From: Chloroflexota bacterium
GTDB taxonomy: Bacteria > Chloroflexota > Anaerolineae > J036 > Brachytrichaceae
Length of the DNA: 64,000 bases
Reading direction: 5' to 3'
Assembly: GCA_021788625.1 (NCBI GenBank)
Contig: JAJYKL010000004.1
Location: 1 to 64,000 of the forward strand
Positions 56,522 to 64,000 of this stretch are shown here, in pieces (positions within the stretch are counted from its first letter, which is position 1; every line of letters begins with the position of its first letter). The position numbers and the translations under genes are program-made. The notes beneath the pieces were generated by a model. It was not told the DNA's origin. It saw only the letters and a program-made list of their open reading frames with translations, and made no database searches.

Positions 56522-57517
56522 ATGCAGTATCGGATTTTAGGTGACACAGGGGTGTGGGTGTCTGCTCTGTGCATGGGCACCATGACCTTTGGCCGCGAAG
56601 CGGACCGGACTACCTCAGCGGCTCTCTATCGCCGCTGCCGGGATGCAGGCATCAACTTTTTCGACTGTGCGGATGCCTACGCCGGTGGGGAATCGGAACG
56701 CATCCTGGGTGACCTGGTTTCGGGGCACCGTGATGAGGTGATCCTAACCACCAAGGTGTTTGCCCCGACTGGCAGTGACCGCAATGCGCGCGGTAATTCC
56801 CGCCGCCATATTCTGTCCGCGGCGGAGGCAAGCTTACGGCGCTTGAAAACCGACTGGCTGGACGTGTACTTTCTGCATGGCTTTGATCTGGCGACTCCGC
56901 TCGAGGAGTCACTGCGTGCCCTGGAAGATCTGGTAAGGCAGGGCAAGGTGCTCTATACAGGCGCGAGCAACTTCGCCGCCTGGCAGGTGATGAAGGCTTT
57001 GGGCATCAGTGATAAGAGTCACCTAGGCCGGTTCAAGGTAATCCAGCCCATGTACAACCTGGTGAAACGTCAGGCTGAGGTGGAGATCCTGCCGCTTGCC
57101 TTTGCGGAGCACGTCGGCGTCATTAGCTATAGTCCGCTGGGTGGTGGATTACTGACCGGAAAATATCGAGATGCGTCATCTGGTACCGGCCGGATTAATG
57201 AGAACCAGACCTACATTAAACGCTATGGCGATCTACGGGTGCGTCAGGCAGCTTCAGACTTCGCGAGTTTCGCACAGCAGCATGGTTTTGCACCTGCTGC
57301 TTTAGCGGTTGCCTGGGTGGCAGTGAATCCAGCTATAACGGCACCCATCATCGGGGCGCGTAATGTGGAGCAACTGGACGAATCGCTGGGCGCTCTGAAC
57401 ATACCGATGAATGCACAGCTGTATGGTGAAGTTTCGCACCTGACGGTGGCACCTCCTCCCGCGACAGACCGGAATGAGGAGGTACGCGGGACGCCGCCCC
57501 TGTGGCCATGGCCGTAG
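56522..57517 (+). CDS. aldo/keto reductase
   Basis: 331 residues, a (beta/alpha)8 NADPH enzyme. The tetrad is Asp in FFDCADAY, Tyr in the same motif, Lys in LTTKVF and His in YFLHGFD. The AKR signature GASNFAAWQV and the late PIIGARNVEQLDESLGAL bind NADPH. Similar to YajO/Tas-like reductases of sugars and aldehydes. AAGGAGGTGG before the ATG is a near-perfect ribosome site. Confidence 0.94.
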   Translation: MQYRILGDTGVWVSALCMGTMTFGREADRTTSAALYRRCRDAGINFFDCADAYAGGESERILGDLVSGHRDEVILTTKVFAPTGSDRNARGNSRRHILSAAEASLRRLKTDWLDVYFLHGFDLATPLEESLRALEDLVRQGKVLYTGASNFAAWQVMKALGISDKSHLGRFKVIQPMYNLVKRQAEVEILPLAFAEHVGVISYSPLGGGLLTGKYRDASSGTGRINENQTYIKRYGDLRVRQAASDFASFAQQHGFAPAALAVAWVAVNPAITAPIIGARNVEQLDESLGALNIPMNAQLYGEVSHLTVAPPPATDRNEEVRGTPPLWPWP

Positions 57518-57714
57518 AGATCGTTGAGGCAGGGCAGAACACAAATTCAATAAGCCATATCGAAGGACACGGATGGTTTTCACCATAGGGTGGCACTCAG
57601 TTGGATATACCAATTGGAAAACAGACGGACCATTGATGATTGGCCGGTCCGGTAGATTCTGTTGATAGAGTGTCGAATAGTCAGTAGACTCTGGGAAGCG
57701 AGCAGACACCCGGC

Positions 57715-58416
57715 GTGCCTGCGCGTAGTGGCGACACGCTGGATGGTGCGGTTCGATGTGAGCTGTTACCGTTCGCGGTATTACTGATTGTTGCCGGTCT
57801 GGCCCTGTTATTCGTCCTATTGGCAGGCGAGGTGCTGCACGGCGACACCACCACCTTCGACAGGGCGATCCTGATGGCCACACGCGATCCCGCGAATCCC
57901 AGCCAGCCGTTCGGTTCGCCCACCGTACAAAATGTGGCGCGCGACATTACCGCCTTAGGCGGTGTAGCATTGCTCACCTTTATTACGCTGGCAGTGGTGG
58001 TTTATCTGCTACTGATCGGCAAGCAACGCGTAGCACTGTATGTGATTGTTGCCATTGGCGGGGGAGCCATTATTAGCTATGTACTGAAAACTGCAATCAA
58101 CCGACCGAGACCGGAGCTTTTCCAACATCTGGCGTATGTGACCACGGCAAGCTTCCCCAGTGGTCATTCCATGTTATCGGCGACCACCTACCTGACACTG
58201 GGCGCACTGCTGGCAAACCTGCAGAATAACCGGCGCTTAAAAGCTTACCTGATTGGTCTGGCGATCTTCATTACCATTGCGGTTGGCCTCAGCCGCATCT
58301 ATCTGGCTGTGCACTGGCCAACTGATGTGCTGGCAGGCTGGATGGCCGGTGCAGCATGGGCGCAGGTCTGCGATTTCGTCGCTTATACGGTGAAACGCAG
58401 CACTCGCATCGAATAA
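57715..58416 (+). CDS. PAP2-family membrane phosphatase
   Basis: 233 residues with about six transmembrane helices and a GTG start. All three acid-phosphatase motifs are present: KTAINRPRP, PSGH (in SFPSGHSML) and SRIYLAVHWPTD. The family dephosphorylates lipid phosphates, including undecaprenyl pyrophosphate and phosphatidic acid, on the outer face of the membrane. Confidence 0.93.
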   Translation: MPARSGDTLDGAVRCELLPFAVLLIVAGLALLFVLLAGEVLHGDTTTFDRAILMATRDPANPSQPFGSPTVQNVARDITALGGVALLTFITLAVVVYLLLIGKQRVALYVIVAIGGGAIISYVLKTAINRPRPELFQHLAYVTTASFPSGHSMLSATTYLTLGALLANLQNNRRLKAYLIGLAIFITIAVGLSRIYLAVHWPTDVLAGWMAGAAWAQVCDFVAYTVKRSTRIE

Positions 58417-59153
58417 GCCACAGACCTGCCCGACACCTACATCGACGCCGTTACGTGAACAATATGGTCAATTGATCTACTTTGGTATTGCTGCCGTCTG
58501 CCAGAAGGAATCATGTCAGATATGCACGAAATGAGAGGGCTTTTATGTAACAAGCCAACCAATTTCGACTAACTTGCTGATGTACGGCGAATTTCCCATG
58601 GGCGCGCCCTGCAATAAAGGCAGCGCAGCAGGCCAGTCCTGCTAAACGACGGTTTGATTCGGCTCAACCTGAAAACCACTATTCTTGCAAATGGACAGAC
58701 GCTGTGGCTGAGTCCATCCAAGAGACAGAAGCACACCCTGCCAGTCAGAATCCAATTGCCAGTATGTCTGGAAAGGCGAGCCTGACTATACCAACCCACA
58801 TCGTTACCATGCGGACTGGATCTTCATCCGAATATGGGCCGGTGTTCGCGTATAGCTCTACCTACGATGCGTGATGGCCTAAAGGTGGACGTCAATGATA
58901 AGGACTTACTGTGGACCTAACGTACTGAGGTGATGGCAGCGAGGTTACCAATCTGTGGAGACCATCGGAATCGTATCTGGTGGGGCAGTTAGTACCTGCC
59001 ACGGACATGACCTTTCAGGGTGAGGTGATTGCAGTTGGTGCACAGCATGCGCTCTACGCAGCGTTCTCCGGCACGGTAATCCTGCATCGGCAATGCGTGT
59101 CGGAAATGTTAAGTGCAGATGCTTCAACCTTTAAGAACTGGTGAGATTCATCC
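58417..59153. other. 737-bp region with probable decayed genes
   Basis: No intact gene. A plus-strand stretch near 58780-58870 reads THIVTMRTGSSSEYGPVF, like the NVRSGPGTEY core of an SH3b domain, but stop codons follow. Another plus-strand frame at about 58930-59143 (FQGEVIAVGAQHALYAAF) is open for about 70 codons with no start. It may be the grave of an SH3b or glycan-related gene. Confidence 0.35.
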
Positions 59154-60503
59154 TTATGCTGGGGCAACGTAAGGGATTGTCTGCGGTCCCTCGGGCAGGA
59201 CACATACAGTTGCGCCAGGTCCCATCTGCTCGCGTAGTTTGGAAACGGTAGTAATGATATCGTGACAGGGCTTGAGCAGGGCGGACGTGATTTGTTCGTC
59301 ATTAAGGCCATCGCTAAACAGGTGGACATCAGCCTTTAGTTGAATCTGTGCCTGGATCTGAATCTCCCACTGGTCCTGCTCCAGGAAACCTGGTACGTTG
59401 ATCCGGTCCAGGAGCTCGCGTGGGTTCGAAGCCTCGCGCAGCATTCTACCGTAAAGGCCATGGTCGGGGATGCCTTCGCTGCATGCCGAGGCCACCACAA
59501 TAGCTCCGGCTGGCTTAACCACCTGAGACGCTGCGCACATGCCTTTCACCGTCTGGTACAGATTCAGGTCCAGGGGGTAACCGGAATTGGTCGTGATGAC
59601 GACATCATATGCGTGCTGCACAGGTTGCATGGCGGTATCCCTTACGAACGCACAACCACGCGCGTGAGCCTCATCCAGGTCGCCAGCGAACACGCCGGTG
59701 ATCTGTTTGTCTTTGTTGAGTGTGACGTTAAGCAAATAGAGGGAGGTGACTTCTGATGCAACCTTAAAGGTGCTCGCGAGTTTCGCAGTCTGGTTTACCA
59801 TCCATGCCGCCTCGCGGGCTTCCTCCCAGATGGGGTTGCCTTGCGTGACGCCCCAGGTGGCGTTGGGGTGGCCGATCATTTCAGCATTATGGTTGCGGAG
59901 CACCGTGCGCAGACCAGCCATGCCGGGCATGACGGCCTTGCCGCCGCCTGAGAAACCAGCAAAAAAGTGCGGCTCGATAAAGCCTGTCAAGATCTTCAGG
60001 TCGCATTGCACCAGTTCACGATTCAACCAGATTTCGTGACCGCGACGGGATGTGCCCACGTACACCTGAGTGGCAGATTCGAAGGCATCATTCTGTACGA
60101 TCCGGTAATGATCCACAATGGCATCGCCCAACATCAAGCGCAATTCCGCCTCGGTATTGGGGCGATGCGTACCGAGTGCATTGAAAAGTGTTACGGAGTG
60201 GCGCGGCACGCCGATTCGAGCCAACTCGTCCAGCACAACAGGCACAATAATGTGGTTGGGGGTGGGGCGGGTAATGTCGCTGAAAATGACCCCGACCTTA
60301 AGCCCCTCATGGTCGGCCGCAACGAGTGCATCTCCCAACTTGTGGACTGTCTCATCAAAATGATGCTGCCGCAATTCCTGCCTGATTGCTTCGAATGGAT
60401 CCGGCAGACCTGTAATATAACGCGGCTCTACGACGGTCGCATTCCATTCGTCGGGGAGCCTTAGCGGCAAGCCCTGCTTGCCATAAGCGAGCTTGACATT
60501 CAT
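59154..60503 (-). CDS. nickel-dependent lactate racemase-like protein (LarA homolog)
   Basis: 449 residues. LarA uses a nickel-pincer nucleotide cofactor to racemise or epimerise 2-hydroxy acids. The residues corresponding to LarA catalytic ones are present with a constant offset of five: His113 (GTHRPNT), His179 (EPHFFAGF), Lys189 (GGGKAVMPG, the cofactor Lys) and His205. DITRPTPN is also conserved. LarA homologs act on sugar acids such as gluconate or on malate and others. LarB/C/E cofactor genes are not in this window. It is the last gene of a leftward operon. Confidence 0.92.
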   Translation of the reverse strand: MNVKLAYGKQGLPLRLPDEWNATVVEPRYITGLPDPFEAIRQELRQHHFDETVHKLGDALVAADHEGLKVGVIFSDITRPTPNHIIVPVVLDELARIGVPRHSVTLFNALGTHRPNTEAELRLMLGDAIVDHYRIVQNDAFESATQVYVGTSRRGHEIWLNRELVQCDLKILTGFIEPHFFAGFSGGGKAVMPGMAGLRTVLRNHNAEMIGHPNATWGVTQGNPIWEEAREAAWMVNQTAKLASTFKVASEVTSLYLLNVTLNKDKQITGVFAGDLDEAHARGCAFVRDTAMQPVQHAYDVVITTNSGYPLDLNLYQTVKGMCAASQVVKPAGAIVVASACSEGIPDHGLYGRMLREASNPRELLDRINVPGFLEQDQWEIQIQAQIQLKADVHLFSDGLNDEQITSALLKPCHDIITTVSKLREQMGPGATVCVLPEGPQTIPYVAPA

Positions 60504-60556
60504 GATTAAAACAATACCACCGCTCTTTAGCCTGATGCAGTTGAGGAAACGGCTGG

Positions 60557-61240
60557 TCAGGTGCGAGGAGACAGGTCAATCTGTTTCACGCGCTGCACGA
60601 TTTCACGCAACTGCTGCTCGAAGCCCTGTTGGGCTTTAAACTCAGTACCACTAATCACGAGGGGAGCGCCAAACACGACGATTTGTGCGCCCATTTGCAG
60701 TGTCTGGATGGCCTGGTCAATGCTTAAGCCTCCTACAGCCTGCACGGGTATCGTCACAGCCTGCAACACGGCTGGAAGGTCGTCAAGGGGACTGAGACCT
60801 TTGATCATATTACGCTCGTCGAAGCCAGTGTGCACAATGATGTAATCCACCCCCAGTTCCTGGGCACGGCGCGCGCGACCAGGCTTGTCGGGACACAGCA
60901 TCACATCACACATCACTTTGCCACCGTAGCGTTTGGCCATTTTCACCTGCTCTATGATGCTGGCATCATGCGCCTGGCCCATGACTACGACCATATTCGC
61001 TCCGGCCTTGAACATCACCTCGGCCTCCAGGCCGGCACCGTCCATCGTCTTGAGGTCTGCTACGATGGGCACATGGGGGAACTCGCGGCGGAACAGTTGC
61101 GCACCGCGCATGCCTTCAGCTAAAATCAAAGGCGTGCCGGCTTCCAGCCAGTCTACGCCAGCCGCTACTGCTTCGCTTGCCAATCCAATCGCTTCATCGA
61201 GTGTAGTTACGTCGATCGAAATCTGGATTATGGGCTTCAT
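60557..61240 (-). CDS. 3-keto-L-gulonate-6-phosphate decarboxylase / hexulose-6-phosphate synthase-like
   Basis: 227 residues, orotidine-decarboxylase superfamily barrel. Asp10, Glu33, Asp62, Lys64 and Asp67 (in VADLKTMDGAG) match the metal and catalytic set of the family. Relatives either decarboxylate 3-keto-L-gulonate 6-phosphate or condense formaldehyde with ribulose 5-phosphate. Context (dehydrogenase upstream, LarA-like downstream, both within 55 bp) favours a sugar-acid decarboxylase. No hexulose isomerase gene is present, which argues against formaldehyde fixation. Confidence 0.9.
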   Translation of the reverse strand: MKPIIQISIDVTTLDEAIGLASEAVAAGVDWLEAGTPLILAEGMRGAQLFRREFPHVPIVADLKTMDGAGLEAEVMFKAGANMVVVMGQAHDASIIEQVKMAKRYGGKVMCDVMLCPDKPGRARRAQELGVDYIIVHTGFDERNMIKGLSPLDDLPAVLQAVTIPVQAVGGLSIDQAIQTLQMGAQIVVFGAPLVISGTEFKAQQGFEQQLREIVQRVKQIDLSPRT

Positions 61241-61294
61241 CTTGTTCCTCTACTGGGAATGAAGTGGCTGAGTCACGACAGCGATTTGCATTCG

Positions 61295-62335
61295 TTAATT
61301 GAGCATCGTCAGAACGGATTTGACATTTGCCCCGTCTGCCATGCGTGTGAAGGCCTCGTGCCAGTCATCCAGCGGGTAGATCCCGCCGATCACAGGTGCC
61401 AGGTTGATTTGCCCGGTGGAGAGCAGCCCCAGGGCACGCTCCCAGGTGGGATAGGTGTGACTGAAGGAGCCCTGCAGCGTCACGGCCTTGGCCACCAGCG
61501 GATCCAGGCTGATGCCAAGCGGCTGGGGACCCCAGCCGATCTTGGTGATGCGCCCATTGGGACGAACCAGCTCCAGCGATTGTTGCAGCGCGCCACTCAC
61601 GCCAGTGCAGTCCACCACCAGGTCTGCGCCATAGCCGTCACTCAAAGAGCGAATCAGCTTGACCGGGTCATCGTGCTGAATATTCACTATATACTGCGCG
61701 CCGAGCTCCTCAGCCACCTCCAGGCGGTGTTTATCTACATCTGTGCCCAGGACGATTGATGTTCCGGCACCACGCAGTTTAGCCATCTGTAATGCCATGA
61801 TGCCGATGGGTCCAGGTCCCTGAATGACCACGACGTCGCCGGGTTTGATGGCCGTCTTTTCCACCAGTGCGTTATAAGCCACGCAAATGGGTTCAGTGAG
61901 CGCAGCGTGCTCGAATGGCACATTGGCGGGGATGCGATGCAATATCTGTGGACGTGCCACGACATAGCGCGTGAAGGAGCCGTCAGCCAGCGCCCCGTAA
62001 CCCAGACGGTGTGGACATAGATTGTAATTGCCGCTCAAGCAGTAAACACACTGGCCGCACACCTGGTACGCCGTTTCGCAGGCAACACGCTCGCCGACCT
62101 GGAAACCACTTACCCGCTCACCCACCTGAGCCACCACACCGCTAAACTCATGACCTAGAATGAGTGGCAGCTTGATCGCCCAGCTTTGGTGTTCGCGCCA
62201 CATATGAATGTCACTGCCACACACACTGGTCGCTTTGACGTCCAGCAGCACTTGGTCAGGGTTAATGGCTGGTTCGGGCACGTCACGTATCGCCACGGCG
62301 CCATCTTCATGAGCGAACTTTACTACCGCCTTCAT
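61295..62335 (-). CDS. zinc-dependent medium-chain alcohol dehydrogenase (sorbitol/threonine type)
   Basis: 346 residues. Catalytic zinc ligands are Cys in SVCGSDIH and His-Glu in LGHEFSG; structural zinc is held by CGQCVYCLSGNYNLC. The NAD site is IQGPGPIGIMALQMA, and an acidic residue follows strand 2 (GTDVDKHRL), suggesting NAD+. Related to sorbitol, threonine and galactitol phosphate dehydrogenases. AGGAGG five bases before ATG 62335 decides the start. First gene of a three-gene operon. Confidence 0.94.
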   Translation of the reverse strand: MKAVVKFAHEDGAVAIRDVPEPAINPDQVLLDVKATSVCGSDIHMWREHQSWAIKLPLILGHEFSGVVAQVGERVSGFQVGERVACETAYQVCGQCVYCLSGNYNLCPHRLGYGALADGSFTRYVVARPQILHRIPANVPFEHAALTEPICVAYNALVEKTAIKPGDVVVIQGPGPIGIMALQMAKLRGAGTSIVLGTDVDKHRLEVAEELGAQYIVNIQHDDPVKLIRSLSDGYGADLVVDCTGVSGALQQSLELVRPNGRITKIGWGPQPLGISLDPLVAKAVTLQGSFSHTYPTWERALGLLSTGQINLAPVIGGIYPLDDWHEAFTRMADGANVKSVLTMLN

Positions 62336-62970
62336 GGTCACCTCCTACTGTCGTATCTTACCCGCTGTGGCGGATATTGGCGCCGATAAATGGTCGGCAC
62401 CGGTTCCAGCTTTTGTAGTGTGATGATGGTGCAGGCATAGTAGCGTCAAAATCGTAAAGCGTAAGGCCTTTGCCACGGTAGCCTCGTAGCGCATCGATTA
62501 TCTATTAACACCTCGTCGGACGTAATACTACGAGTTCCCAGCACTTATAAATGGGCGTCGACATCGACTGGTAATCGAGAAGGGGGTAAGAGCAGACCAG
62601 CGGCAAGTTGATGGACACGTAATGCAGGAAGGTGCAGTTCCACATCTCGCTTGTGCTCTCCATGCGCGGCAAGATGTGCGATATGGCATGGGGCGTCTTC
62701 AGCCTAATGTGGTGTACGAGCCTAATGTAGCCGGAGTACTGGGCCGTGGTGGGGGCCGTCTGACCGTGATATCGATTGGAGAGAAGTTTTACATTTCGGT
62801 GCCCACTAGATCGCCGATGGAATGGCGTAACGGCCGGTGTCTCGCTTCATGACCATGTGTACGATATCGTCAATGACTGCTAACAGAGCAGTCGTGGCTA
62901 TGGCCGCTGTGTTACCACTCCTTGATGAGCCGTCTGGGTTCATCGATATTTGCCCGCGGTTCATGGACAC
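62336..62970. other. 635-bp region without a recognised gene
   Basis: It lies upstream of the dehydrogenase operon and downstream of the mannosidase-like gene. Short plus-strand frames (62622-62852, 62837-63319) lack coding character and the latter overlaps the mannosidase. It probably holds the operon promoter and any operator; I cannot identify one with confidence. Confidence 0.35.
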
Positions 62971-64000
62971 TTATGCCGGGGCGAGACGGAACTTGATTGT
63001 CTGGATCTCATACGGGTGCAGACTCAACTCCACGCCGTTGTCACGAACGAGGAGCGGGGTTCCCGGATCCTCCATAAGGTTGACCTCCTCGGCAGATACA
63101 ACGCGCGCGTCCAGCCTGATGCGCACGCCCTCAGTCTGTTGTCCCGCAGCCTCATACAGGCGTAGCACCGCGCTGCCGTCACTGCCGGGTTTCATAGCGG
63201 AGACGATGACGTTAGGGTGGGAAATCTCCAACAGGCCCCAGCGCTGCAGACCCCCACCTGCGTGCGGGGATGCTGTGCGTACGATGAGCGGGTGGTTGAA
63301 CTCCCAGCCTGTGCGGTAGACAGCAGCCTGGCGCCAGTCGCCAGCGTGGGGGAGCAGCGCGTAGTCGAAGACAAGCTGCTTACCCAGCTCCAGGCCACTG
63401 TCAGAACCCATGCCCGGTTCGTACCCTCCACCGTAACCGTAAGACACGATACGCGTGCTGCGCAGCAGCGAGAGCATTAGCGTCCCGCCAGAGACGTTGT
63501 TGCCGGGCAGCCCGCGGTTGAACAGCGTGACGCCCTTTACGCCGTCGCCCACTCCTTCGGAGTAGTCGATCCAGTTCTGGGCGGGGAACTCGATCTCCTC
63601 TGGCCGCTCGATGGCGCCAAACGGAATTTCGTCGGTGCGCTTACCCGAACGGATGGACGTAGGGAAGAGAGCACGGTAGCGTACAAATTCGTCGTTATTA
63701 AGGATGCGTGTGCGAATGTCGACGCGGGGCAGGCCCGCGTAGATGCGCACAGTGGTGGCGAAATGGCTCCGCTCGCCGAACGAGTGCTCCACCTTGAACT
63801 CCGAGACGACCGGCCCGCATATCACCTTCGCTGGAACGCCCTGTTGCTGGGTGCTGAAGGTGGCCTGTCTGGGCTGCGGGGGCGGATGGGGCGTGTCCAT
63901 GGCGATGGCCTGCGCACCGTTGAGCGGGTGGTATGGTTCCCACAGGTCGCCGTGGTCCTGTTGCTGTGCCACGACGTTCGCCGGGGCGCTGAGAACTTCC
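62971..64000 (-). CDS. C-terminal part of an alpha-mannosidase-like glycoside hydrolase (GH38), cut by window edge
   Basis: The frame stays open to the right edge, so the true start lies beyond 64000 and only about 340 C-terminal residues are seen. They form the beta-sandwich domains of GH38: VEHSFGERSHFATTVRIYAG, RTRILNNDEFVRYRALFP, TLFNRGLPGNNV and a final LHPYEIQTIKFRL, a very typical ending. The catalytic domain is not visible. Internal GTG 63972 is not the real start. It lies upstream of the dehydrogenase operon, compatible with sugar use. Confidence 0.8.
   Translation of the reverse strand, partial: EVLSAPANVVAQQQDHGDLWEPYHPLNGAQAIAMDTPHPPPQPRQATFSTQQQGVPAKVICGPVVSEFKVEHSFGERSHFATTVRIYAGLPRVDIRTRILNNDEFVRYRALFPTSIRSGKRTDEIPFGAIERPEEIEFPAQNWIDYSEGVGDGVKGVTLFNRGLPGNNVSGGTLMLSLLRSTRIVSYGYGGGYEPGMGSDSGLELGKQLVFDYALLPHAGDWRQAAVYRTGWEFNHPLIVRTASPHAGGGLQRWGLLEISHPNVIVSAMKPGSDGSAVLRLYEAAGQQTEGVRIRLDARVVSAEEVNLMEDPGTPLLVRDNGVELSLHPYEIQTIKFRLAPA

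Noticed and set aside
60557..61240. Formaldehyde-fixing hexulose-6-phosphate synthase
   Set aside because: The active-site residues do not separate the two activities, but no hexulose isomerase is present and the neighbours fit sugar-acid catabolism better.
1..64000. tRNA, rRNA, CRISPR, prophage or insertion sequences
   Set aside because: No T-loop/acceptor pairs, repeat-spacer arrays, transposase motifs or phage structural genes were seen by eye; a covariance-model scan would be needed to exclude small RNAs.

Overview
The window looks like a chromosomal segment of a mid-GC bacterium, most likely a member of the Chloroflexota (Anaerolineae or a neighbouring class). The pointers are T/P-rich lipoproteins with bacterial SH3 domains, a GUC-specifier T-box in front of valS, a sedolisin protease, a PP2C-like/beta-propeller membrane protein, LarA-like and KGPDC-like enzymes, and dispersed copies of a CTTCGACAAGCTCAGG-type repeat. 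The phylum is inferred from gene content alone. I saw no rRNA, tRNA, CRISPR array, intact insertion sequence or prophage.

Layout. 1-4.5 kb: a nucleoside-phosphorylase-like gene, a five-unit 23-bp tandem repeat, and valS behind a T-box leader, all read leftward. 4.5-12 kb: an orphan PhoR-like histidine kinase, a lipoprotein, a membrane-anchored S41 protease, a methyltransferase, and a leftward pair (PP2C-like/propeller membrane protein and SH3b lipoprotein). 12-22 kb: an esterase overlapping xseA, a DUF362 ferredoxin-like protein overlapping a radical SAM gene, a convergent TIM-barrel protein, then a run of alpha/beta hydrolases, an APH-like kinase and an SDR. 22.5-30.4 kb: a zinc-ribbon membrane protein, a glycyl radical enzyme with an unusual active-site motif and no activase nearby, a NagD/NagB-like pair, a secreted S53 protease with a clear promoter and terminator, and a protein built of three two-helix membrane repeats. 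30.4-31.0 kb: a decayed response regulator fused by deletion to the tail of a histidine kinase. 31-40 kb: a SpoU-type methyltransferase, an S9 peptidase, GtrA-like and GT4 glycosyltransferase genes, a tandem metallo-beta-lactamase protein followed by an SDR, a methyltransferase and an enolase-superfamily dehydratase. 40-50 kb: an SH3b membrane protein, an APH-like kinase, a UROD-like protein, an arginine-decarboxylase-like enzyme, and a three-gene envelope cluster. 50-58.4 kb: an AcuI-type reductase with a nitroreductase, a polytopic membrane protein, a flavoprotein, a nucleotidyltransferase, an auxin-efflux-type carrier, an aldo/keto reductase and a PAP2 phosphatase. 59-62.3 kb: a leftward alcohol dehydrogenase / KGPDC-like / LarA-like operon, probably for sugar-acid catabolism. 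The window ends inside an alpha-mannosidase-like gene.

The best candidate for an undescribed system is the cluster at 45.7-50.0 kb. It encodes a coiled-coil membrane protein, a membrane-tethered substrate-binding domain fused to an OmpA-like domain, and a lipoprotein joining a substrate-binding-like domain to a von Willebrand A domain, with no ABC permease or ATPase. Second is the dehydrogenase/decarboxylase/LarA operon, whose substrate cannot be read from the sequence. Third is the glycyl radical enzyme, which keeps the radical glycine and thiyl cysteine but has Trp where many family members have the catalytic Glu.
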